From: Paenibacillus lactis
Lineage (GTDB): Bacteria; Bacillota; Bacilli; Paenibacillales; Paenibacillaceae
DNA: 64,000 nucleotides
Assembly: GCF_017873605.1 (NCBI RefSeq)
Contig: NZ_JAGGKI010000005.1
Span: 1-64,000 of the forward strand
Direction of reading: 5' to 3'
Part shown: one piece after another, positions 9,096-15,833 of the stretch
Layout of the letters: the number at the start of each line of letters is the position of its first letter
Numbering within the stretch: position 1 is the first letter of the stretch
Position numbers and translations under genes: made by a program
The notes under the pieces: generated by a model
What the model was told of the DNA's origin: nothing
The model's database searches: none
What the model saw: only the letters and a program-made list of their open reading frames with translations

Positions 9096-9659
9096 TCATT
9101 GCATATTAATCAGCTTTTTTATCCATTTAATCGTAATTTCGTCTTGTACCTCTGGATTCATATCTGCAGGAAACTGTAAATATTGTTCTTCCTCTGGCAA
9201 CTTATGCAGTTGACTCTGAATAGTAGCATCAGCCGTGCTGTCATTGTAATATTCCGGGAAGCGAAATTCTTGTCCTTGAAGTGACTGATAAACATGAAAA
9301 CTGTACTTAATCCCATTCACTTCGCAAAAAGCATGTCCTTGAACTTTCGGATCACACCAGACATGCGTACCCTTCAATTTTTGCAAGGAAAGCATAAACC
9401 CATTCTTCTGCGCTTCCGTTAAATGAAAATCTTCCAAATAATACTTCATTGACACTCGATTAAAATTCGTATCGATAATCTGGTAGTTCAGAATTAACTC
9501 AGCGCCTCTTTTAAGAACAGGATTGAAATAATCCTCCTGAATCCTCCCCCTATACTTAAACAGTCGGCTCTGGACCAAGTAGTCGATATTGCTATGGTCT
9601 AAATTCCGACCAAATGTTAATAAAAATCTTCTCTTTTCCACTTTTATTCCGAACCCCAT
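9096..9659 (-). CDS. Probable immunity-like partner protein, unknown family
   Basis: A 187-residue protein without signal peptide or membrane segment, so probably cytosolic. No family is recognised. It opens MGFGIKVEKRRFLLTFGRN and carries KGTHVWCDPKVQGHAF and a C-terminal EEEQYLQFPADM, then DEITIKWIKKLINMQ. Its ATG overlaps the last 16 bases of the secreted protein gene upstream, so the two are translationally coupled. A close paralogue (188 residues) is at 14210-14776 with the same 16-base overlap to a toxin-gene remnant. The order secreted protein, then small cytosolic partner, and the retention of the partner where the toxin has decayed, fit an immunity role. That role is inferred, not shown. 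Confidence 0.6.
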   Translation of the reverse strand: MGFGIKVEKRRFLLTFGRNLDHSNIDYLVQSRLFKYRGRIQEDYFNPVLKRGAELILNYQIIDTNFNRVSMKYYLEDFHLTEAQKNGFMLSLQKLKGTHVWCDPKVQGHAFCEVNGIKYSFHVYQSLQGQEFRFPEYYNDSTADATIQSQLHKLPEEEQYLQFPADMNPEVQDEITIKWIKKLINMQ

Positions 9660-10402
9660 TTTGGAAGTGAATTATGATACAGGTCAACATTTCCCTTATG
9701 ATCTTTCCAATCATCTTTAGTATGATAATGCCACCGAGTATGATTTCTAGATTGGGAAGTATAAACATCTAGCCTCAAGTATTCCTTACTATTTTTTCCG
9801 TATAAAGAGATTATATGTTCACCTTGTCTAATCCCGTTGGCTTCTGTAGCAGATTCTGGCCCGACGTTTCTAGAATAACCATTAATTTCGTACTCTCTTT
9901 TAATTCCTGGTTCTATCTTCGGCCATACTACCTCATCAAATTGTCTACCTATTTGCTGAACGATTTTTTTCCCCATCTTCTTCTTTACTGCTGCTTTTAT
10001 TATAGCAGAAACAACAGCCCAAACAATGGGCCAAACAGCTGGCGAAATTTCACTCTGAATATTGGAGTCTGACAAATGACTTATTGTAGATGTCTGGCTA
10101 CTTGCTATATCTGCAAATGCAAGTATCATGGCAAATTCTCTGCTATATTCATTATATTGATCAATTTTCGCTCTTAAGTTATCGTCTGCCTCGATTGCTT
10201 CCTCTATACTGGTAGAGTTCTCTTGGATGAATAATAGAAGTTCTTGAATCTCGCTTTCAGTTAGGTTTAATTCATCTTGGATTTGCTGAAGTTCATTATG
10301 TGTTGGGAGGGCAGATACTGTAATTGCAGCGAATGCTGTATTTAACAACATTACCAAAACTAAAACCGATGCTATTTTCTTGATACTACGCCAAAAACTC
10401 AA
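9644..10402 (-). CDS. Secreted toxin-like protein of unknown family
   Basis: A protein of about 252 residues with a Sec signal (SFWRSIKKIASVLVLVMLLN, then TAFAAITVSA). A helical charged region follows (LPTHNELQQIQDELNLTE), then a hydrophobic stretch SPAVWPIVWAVVSAIIKAAV followed by KKKMGKK, and a His/Asp-rich tail HTRWHYHTKDDWKDHKGNVD ending LYHNSLPKWGSE. The hydrophobic-basic block could insert into membranes; the tail could be catalytic. Both are guesses. AAGGAG (10412-10417) is 8-9 bases before a TTG at 10402; ATG 10411 and GTG 10438 are alternatives in the same frame. It overlaps the partner gene by 16 bases. AT-rich promoter sequence lies upstream. Confidence 0.6.
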   Translation of the reverse strand: MSFWRSIKKIASVLVLVMLLNTAFAAITVSALPTHNELQQIQDELNLTESEIQELLLFIQENSTSIEEAIEADDNLRAKIDQYNEYSREFAMILAFADIASSQTSTISHLSDSNIQSEISPAVWPIVWAVVSAIIKAAVKKKMGKKIVQQIGRQFDEVVWPKIEPGIKREYEINGYSRNVGPESATEANGIRQGEHIISLYGKNSKEYLRLDVYTSQSRNHTRWHYHTKDDWKDHKGNVDLYHNSLPKWGSE

Positions 10403-10438
10403 ATAAACCATCTCCTTATATATATTGTTTGTCACCAC

Positions 10439-11119
10439 CTAGAAAATTACTATATATTCTATTTATTTACAAATGATGAAAGTTCTATTTTATTATATTG
10501 TTCTTTAATGAATATTAAATGGTATTTTTGGTATATTAAAATAGTTTCACTTCCAATATTTACATATAGGTTTAGCTAGCTAATTTCAGTCACTTTTCCA
10601 GATCAACTTGTTGATCACGATTACCAGTGATCTGCCTGAGGAAGTTATTCCCTATCATGTTAAACACAACCGCTATTACATCTTGAGTATCCGCGCTTCA
10701 GGCCGGCTACCGTCAACCTTACCATTCTATGTCTTCTCAACCATCCTCATATCACGAAACAACAGACTTTGAAACTCCCACGTGATACTTTCCAAACAGT
10801 GTACCCTGTCACGATCCCAGTGACATCCCGGGTAATATAGACTTCAGCTTGTTCAGGATGACTCGATGACTTCGTCCAACATATCGCTGATCATTTAATT
10901 CCTGCTTAGAGATTGACCGGAGTCCGTACCTTTGCCGAGCCCTACTGCATCTTCACAAAAGTGCCCGTACCTTTCCCCGACAACCGCCTCAGCTACCTGA
11001 GACCGAGTTGTCCGAATATTCTCCCGCAGTTTCCCGATCACTTGTCTTATTTCTTGAGGATTCTGCACGAAACGATTTACCCCATTGATGGTAAAAATCG
11101 TTTGGAGTAGTATGAAGCT
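10439..11119. other. Long intergenic region, partly decayed sequence
   Basis: About 680 bases with no gene that can be supported. The first 120 bases are AT-rich and probably hold the promoter of the minus-strand toxin-like gene. From about 10600 to 11110 base composition returns to that of coding DNA, and short open stretches occur on both strands with stops between them. One of these is on the minus strand, 10895-11110, with QNPQEIRQVIGKLRENIRTT. This looks like the residue of one or more dead genes, but no family was recognised. Confidence 0.4.
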
Positions 11120-13264
11120 ATGAGTACACCTAATATAACCAAATTTTATATCCCCACGCCTCGGCCGCATGCGGTTTTCCGGCGGCGATTGACCGAGAGG
11201 CTCAGCAAGGGGTGTTACCGCAAGTTAACCTTGATCTCTGCACCCGCGGGCTATGGCAAAACGACGTTAGTCAGCGAATGGCTCAACAGCTGCGGGCGGG
11301 CGGCTGCATGGATATCGCTCGAAGAAGGGGACAGCGAACTTACACGCTTTTTGACCTGTTGGATTACTTCATTACAGACACTTAAGGAGAATATAGGGGA
11401 AGGCATACTTGCTGTGCTTCAAACTCCCCAACCGCCGCCGACCGAGTGGATCCTGACCGCTCTTCTTCATGAAATCTCTGCGATTTCATCTCCGTTCATC
11501 CTTGTTCTAGACGATTATCACGCAGTGAAATCGGAAGCGGTCGATGCTGCTTTGCTCTTCATGCTGAACCATTTTCCCTCACAAATGCATCTTGTCATAA
11601 CCACCCGCGAAGACCCAAACATCCCGCTGGCTCGATTTCGGGTTCGGGACCAATTGAACGAGCTGCGTGCAGCCGATTTAAGATTTACGTTCTCCGAATC
11701 CGAGGATTTTTTGAACAATGGCATGAGCCTTGAATTATCCGGGGATCAAATAGCCTCATTGGAATCGCGTACCGAAGGCTGGATAGCCGGTCTGCATCTG
11801 GCAGCGCTTTCCATCCAGGGAGATCGTGACGCCGTTCGGCTCATTCCGTCTTTTAACGGCCGCCATCATTTCGTCCTCGATTATCTGGTAGAAGAAGTCC
11901 TGGATCGGCAGCCGATGGCCGTTCAAGCCTTTTTGCTGCGGACATCCATCCTCGAGCGGCTCTGCGGGTCTTTATGTGACGATGTCATGTTCGAGGAGTC
12001 GGTTTCCAGTAATGAAACATTATTGGAGCTTGAGCTTAAGAATCTGTTCGTCGTGCCGTTGGATCATGAACGACAATGGTATCGCTATCATCATTTGTTT
12101 GCCGATTTACTCCGCAAAAGGCTGCAGGAAAGTCTTTATGATAGCCATATTGCTGAATTGCATAGACGAGCGAGTGCCTGGTACGAACACAATGGCTACG
12201 AAATCGAAGCATTCCGCCACGCCGTGGAATCCAACGACATGGATCGCGCCGCATTGCTGCTCGAAGGCAATGGAATGCCGCTGCATCTTCGCGGGGCTGC
12301 GAGCATTTCCTTGAACTGGCTGGCGTCATTGCCTGCTGCCGAATTGAACGCCAGACCTGCATTGTGGGTGATGTATGGTTCAGCGTTGCTGATCACGGGC
12401 AAGCTGACAGGCGTTGAGCACAAGCTGGCTGCAGCAGAGGCGGCTTTGGCAGGTGCTGAAGAAGACGTCCGTGTCAGGGATCTGATCGGAGTGATTGCCG
12501 CCACTCGAGCGACATTGGCATCATTGGTGTTGGCCGGCAGCCCTTCCGATGCGGTCAACAAATTAAGGAAAGCCGAAACGGCGATGCAAATTACACGGCC
12601 AGACGATAAGACGAATGATCTTGTCGAGCTGATTGCACCCGCAAGGGATGCCGGGGTAAGTGAACATCAAGAAATCGACCATCCAATCGACCAAGTAATT
12701 GTTCAGGCACGCCGTGCACTCTCTTATCTGCGACCGGATAATCTTCCCGTGCGGACGGCAGCCGCTTGGATGCTGGGCGTCGCCAGCCAGCGGCGCGGAG
12801 TTTATTCCGACGCTCGTGACGCCTATAACGAAGTCATATCGAACAGCCGAATGATGGGGCATCAGCTGATGGCAGTAATCGCCATCACGGGACTAGGGCA
12901 AATCGAGGAAGCTGAACATCGAACCCGCACAGCGGCGGAATATTACGAAGAGGCTCTGCGATTGGGCGGAGATTTGCCACTTCCGGCTCTTCGTGAAGCG
13001 CAGCGCGGGCTAGCACGAATGCGCAAAAATGCAGTGACGAGCAGCCTCATTGAGCCGCTCAGTCAGCGGGAGCTCGAAGTGCTTGGGCTCATTGCAAAGG
13101 GGCTTTCAAACAAGGAAATCGGCGAGAAACTCTTTTTGGCCTTGGACACGGTCAAAGGGCATAATCGCAGGATTTTTGAAAAACTCCAGGTGCAAAGACG
13201 AACGGAAGCGATCGCGCGAGCCGCTGAATTGAATCTGCTCCCGAACCACCGAGAACCACACTAA
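11120..13264 (+). CDS. LuxR-family, MalT-like ATP-dependent transcriptional regulator
   Basis: A 714-residue STAND-type regulator. The N-terminal NTPase has Walker A SAPAGYGKTTL near residue 43 and a Walker B-like stretch PFILVLDDYH near 127. The winged-helix region contains RTEGWIAGLHLAALS, followed by a helical-repeat (TPR-like) sensor region rich in Ala/Leu, and a C-terminal LuxR helix-turn-helix from about 645 (LSQRELEVLGLIAKGLSNKE, then DTVKGHNRRIFEKLQVQRRT). ATP and an unknown inducer are expected to control DNA binding. The ATG at 11120 gives the standard family start (TKFYIPTPRP). It precedes a DUF4386 membrane protein in the same direction, a likely target or partner. Confidence 0.88.
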   Translation: MSTPNITKFYIPTPRPHAVFRRRLTERLSKGCYRKLTLISAPAGYGKTTLVSEWLNSCGRAAAWISLEEGDSELTRFLTCWITSLQTLKENIGEGILAVLQTPQPPPTEWILTALLHEISAISSPFILVLDDYHAVKSEAVDAALLFMLNHFPSQMHLVITTREDPNIPLARFRVRDQLNELRAADLRFTFSESEDFLNNGMSLELSGDQIASLESRTEGWIAGLHLAALSIQGDRDAVRLIPSFNGRHHFVLDYLVEEVLDRQPMAVQAFLLRTSILERLCGSLCDDVMFEESVSSNETLLELELKNLFVVPLDHERQWYRYHHLFADLLRKRLQESLYDSHIAELHRRASAWYEHNGYEIEAFRHAVESNDMDRAALLLEGNGMPLHLRGAASISLNWLASLPAAELNARPALWVMYGSALLITGKLTGVEHKLAAAEAALAGAEEDVRVRDLIGVIAATRATLASLVLAGSPSDAVNKLRKAETAMQITRPDDKTNDLVELIAPARDAGVSEHQEIDHPIDQVIVQARRALSYLRPDNLPVRTAAAWMLGVASQRRGVYSDARDAYNEVISNSRMMGHQLMAVIAITGLGQIEEAEHRTRTAAEYYEEALRLGGDLPLPALREAQRGLARMRKNAVTSSLIEPLSQRELEVLGLIAKGLSNKEIGEKLFLALDTVKGHNRRIFEKLQVQRRTEAIARAAELNLLPNHREPH

Positions 13265-13330
13265 AGTGTCTACAGGCACCACTCCCCTTGGAGCTATACT
13301 GCATATAAAATGAGCCAGGGGGAGATCAAC

Positions 13331-13987
13331 ATGAAAAGAATGGCAAAGGTTGCAGGGGCTTTGTTTCTAGTATCAACGTGTGCTTACATGATCGGGAGCG
13401 GAATTTTGGATCCTGTGCTGCATCGCCCGGATTTTCTTACACATCTGTATTCCGACCGAATAAATGTGGTGATGGGTTCGTTGTTGGAATTGATCAACGC
13501 CATAGCGGTTATGGGGATTGCCATGCTTCTGTACCCCATTTTAAAGAAGCATAACGAACCGTTTGCGCTCGGATACTTCGGATCCCGAATCGTTGAGTCT
13601 GTGCTGCTGATCATAAGTACAGTCGCGCCGCTTATACTTATTGCACTGAGTCATCATTCCATTTCGGCAGGTACGGCCATGCATCCTTACTTTGAAACGA
13701 TAGGCAATGTATTGCTAGAAGCGCATTCTATGCTCTTTCAAATAGCCATGATCGTACTGAGCTTGGGCAGCTTGCTGCTTTGTGATGTCCTCTATCGATC
13801 AAAGCTGGTGCCGCGGTTTTTGTCAGTCATCGGTTTCATCGGGTATGCCGCCTTGTTGGTCAGCAGCTGTCTGGCGATCATCGGTCAAGACATCGGACCC
13901 GTTCTGTACGTTCCAGGGGCCATATTTGAAATCATTTTTCCCATTTGGATCATGATTAAAGGATTTCGTCTTCATGCGGCGCATTAG
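13331..13987 (+). CDS. DUF4386-family integral membrane protein
   Basis: A 218-residue membrane protein with about six hydrophobic helices. Typical DUF4386 features are MAKVAGALFLVSTCAYMIGS at the start, then NVVMGSLLELINAIAVMGIA, and YPILKKHNEPFALGYFGSRIVES (given here only as landmarks: YPILKKH and GSRIVES). Its function is unknown. The ATG at 13331 has GGGGGAG 5-11 bases upstream; an in-frame ATG at 13310 would add seven residues and place the ribosome site inside the gene, so the inner start is preferred. It lies 66 bases after the LuxR/MalT-like regulator, probably in one transcription unit. Confidence 0.8.
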   Translation: MKRMAKVAGALFLVSTCAYMIGSGILDPVLHRPDFLTHLYSDRINVVMGSLLELINAIAVMGIAMLLYPILKKHNEPFALGYFGSRIVESVLLIISTVAPLILIALSHHSISAGTAMHPYFETIGNVLLEAHSMLFQIAMIVLSLGSLLLCDVLYRSKLVPRFLSVIGFIGYAALLVSSCLAIIGQDIGPVLYVPGAIFEIIFPIWIMIKGFRLHAAH

Positions 13988-14164
13988 TAATGAAGGGGAT
14001 TGCGAAGAAAAAGAACATGGAGCTCGAATAGGATTTTGACTCAGAGACGAGTGCTTTGAACAAACAAGCAAGGATCGAAATCCCGCTCATCTAGAGTCGT
14101 GGACCCCGCCGGTGAAGATTCAACTCCGTAAACATGACAAAGAAGTCATGCTTGGAATAAAGTC

Positions 14165-14192
14165 CCCTGCACTACCGGGAGGTTTTGCAGGG
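14165..14192 (-). terminator. Terminator of the orphan immunity-like gene
   Basis: CCCTGCA (14165-14171) pairs with TGCAGGG (14186-14192) just past the stop of the minus-strand gene at 14210. It is related in position and stem sequence to the terminator at 9045-9083 of the paralogous pair, indicating that gene and terminator were copied together. Confidence 0.6.
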
Positions 14193-14209
14193 CCTTACTC
14201 TTTTATTAT

Positions 14210-14776
14210 TTACTTCATGCTAATCAGTCTGTTAATCCATCTGATCGTTATTTCATCCTTGACCTCTCGACTCCAATCGGAAAGGAACTGTAAATATTGT
14301 TCTTCTTCAGGCATTTTATGCAGTTGACGATGCACAATAGGATCAGCTTTTTCATCATCACTGTAATATTGGGGAAACCGGTATTCTTGTCCTTCCAGTG
14401 ATCGATAGACATAAAAGCTGTACTCGATTCCCTCCACTACACAAAAGGCATGGCCTTGTACTCTCGGATCGCACCAGACATGGGTCCCCTTTAGCTTTTT
14501 CAAAGTAAGCAGGAACCCGTTCTTCTGCGCTTCCGTAACATGATAGTCATCCAAATAATATTTAGATGAGATTCGGTCAAAGTTCGTATCGACGATCTGG
14601 TAGTTGAGAATCACGTCGGCCCCCTTATGAAGAATGGGGTTAAAATAATCCTTCTGGATCCCGCCCTTATACTTGGATAATCGGCTCTTTACCAAGTAGT
14701 CGATATTACTGTGATCCAAATTCCGGCCAAAGGTTAATAGAAATCGCCTCTTTTCCACTTTTACTCCAATCCCCAT
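14210..14776 (-). CDS. Orphan immunity-like protein, paralogue of the 9096-9659 gene
   Basis: A 188-residue cytosolic protein that matches the 9096-9659 product along its whole length. Shared blocks include VEKRRFLLTFGRNLDHSNID, YFNP, LNYQI, TEAQKNGF, LKGTHVWCDP and EEEQYLQF. The homologous ATG at 14776 is preferred over an in-frame start at 14815, because it recreates the 16-base overlap with the preceding (now broken) toxin frame seen in the intact pair. The frame is undamaged although its toxin partner is dead, so it may still be useful, for instance against toxin from kin. The family is not recognised; immunity function is inferred. Confidence 0.65.
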   Translation of the reverse strand: MGIGVKVEKRRFLLTFGRNLDHSNIDYLVKSRLSKYKGGIQKDYFNPILHKGADVILNYQIVDTNFDRISSKYYLDDYHVTEAQKNGFLLTLKKLKGTHVWCDPRVQGHAFCVVEGIEYSFYVYRSLEGQEYRFPQYYSDDEKADPIVHRQLHKMPEEEQYLQFLSDWSREVKDEITIRWINRLISMK

Positions 14777-14898
14777 TTTTGGAATCAAATTATACAACCT
14801 ATCATTTTTACCCACTTTGTGATTACGGCTTTAAGTATAACAGGACCAATCATCTAAACAATAGGTCAAATTGCAGGTGAAAGGTCGCTTTGGATTCA
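14761..14898 (-). pseudogene. Remnant of the paralogous toxin-like gene
   Basis: Read on the minus strand in the frame that would be coupled to the 14776 ATG, this gives IQSDLSPAI*PIV*MIGPVI then LKAVITKWVKMI, ending QKWGLE*. The intact toxin-like protein has IQSEISPAVWPIVWAVVSAI, IKAAVKKKMGKKI and PKWGSE* at the same places. Both internal stops (TGA, TAG) replace tryptophan codons. About 100 residues of the C-terminal region are missing in frame, and the final codons and the 16-base overlap with the partner gene are kept. The signal peptide region is not found upstream. Confidence 0.75.
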
Positions 14899-15153
14899 CA
14901 TTAACGATAGCGGGAGCATGAAAAAGGTCCATTCCATTTGCAGCTTTCACCCTAAAAAAGGGCAATGGCTGAGCCGCATATCGGATCATTCCTATGCTCT
15001 CCATGCTCTCCGAGGCTTCTCCAGGAAAACGCTGATCCATTCCAGAGGTTGAAGGCTGTTGGATACAGTACGTAGATTTGAGCAAGCCAAAAAGGTGATC
15101 GGGTTTCCCCACCCACCACCTTCTCTTTCATTATCTCGTTCGGCCACAGTCCC

Positions 15154-15531
15154 TTAAAACGCATCCGGAATATGCTCCAGCGCATCTACCGTCATATCGT
15201 CACGAAGCAGGATCGAAATGACATCAAAACGAACCGGGGAGTCATGCAGCCTTTTGGAATGGACATACTGCTGTGCGGTATTTCGAACCTGCACAATTTT
15301 ACGGGCATTCACGGACTCGGACGGCATTCCAAAGCCCGGCGCTCCACTTCGGCTGCGCACTTCAATAAAGATAAGCGCACCTTTCCATTCGGCAACGATA
15401 TCCAGTTCGCCGAATCGGCATCGCCAGTTCCGGTCCAGCACCCGATAGCCCTTTCCCTGCAGCCAGATAGCCGCGGCTTCCTCGGCGGCTGCTCCCTTTT
15501 GCCTTCGGTTGTCCTTTCCCGCCTGCGGCAT
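15154..15531 (-). CDS. yraN: YraN/UPF0102-family nuclease-like protein
   Basis: A 125-residue protein of the UPF0102 family, which has a restriction-endonuclease-like fold. Motifs seen are KGAAAEEAAAIWLQGKGYRV, NWRCRFGELDIVAEW and LIFIEVRSR, which hold the usual E, D and ExK-type positions (here EVR). Its physiological role is not settled; it is commonly next to rnhB and yifB. Its ATG overlaps the stop of the flhB-like gene by one base (TAATG), so it belongs to the minus-strand unit rnhB, ylqG-like, flhB-like, yraN. Confidence 0.88.
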   Translation of the reverse strand: MPQAGKDNRRQKGAAAEEAAAIWLQGKGYRVLDRNWRCRFGELDIVAEWKGALIFIEVRSRSGAPGFGMPSESVNARKIVQVRNTAQQYVHSKRLHDSPVRFDVISILLRDDMTVDALEHIPDAF

Positions 15532-15833
15532 TATGGCATTCCCCCTTCCCCGGCTTGTCGATCCGCCCGATATACATAGGTCAGCACTTCCGCCACCAGC
15601 TGATACAGCTCCGGCGGAATCTGTTGATCCAAATCCAGCTTCGACAAAATTTCAACCAACGCCGCGTCTTCCTGTACCGGCACGCCATGCTCTTTTGCCT
15701 TCTCAAGGATCGATTCTGCCAGCTTGCCCTGTCCTTTGGCTACGACAACCGGCGCATCGCTCTCTCCGGGCGTATATTTAAGGGCGACGGCTTTCTTTCT
15801 AGCCGTGATAAGCCCATTTTGCTGCTCGTTCAT
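15531..15833 (-). CDS. FlhB C-terminal-like protein (YlqH type)
   Basis: A 100-residue protein like the cytoplasmic domain of the flagellar export switch FlhB, without its membrane part. It has AVALKYTPGESDAPVVVAKG, LAESILEKAKEHGVPVQED and LDLDQQIPPELYQLVAEVLT. The NPTH autocleavage motif of true FlhB is not present; ALKYTPGE starts where it would end. Such stand-alone proteins follow ylqG and rnhB in Bacillales. It overlaps the upstream gene by ATGA (15830-15833). Its role is unknown, possibly a regulator of export. Confidence 0.85.
   Translation of the reverse strand: MNEQQNGLITARKKAVALKYTPGESDAPVVVAKGQGKLAESILEKAKEHGVPVQEDAALVEILSKLDLDQQIPPELYQLVAEVLTYVYRADRQAGEGGMP

Noticed and set aside
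10895..11170. Minus-strand 91-codon gene upstream of the LuxR gene
   Set aside because: The start lies inside the LuxR coding region, no ribosome site is seen, and the surrounding sequence is broken; kept only as possible decayed DNA.
14831..15112. 93-codon minus-strand frame
   Set aside because: It covers the toxin-gene remnant in another frame. The remnant alignment explains the sequence better.
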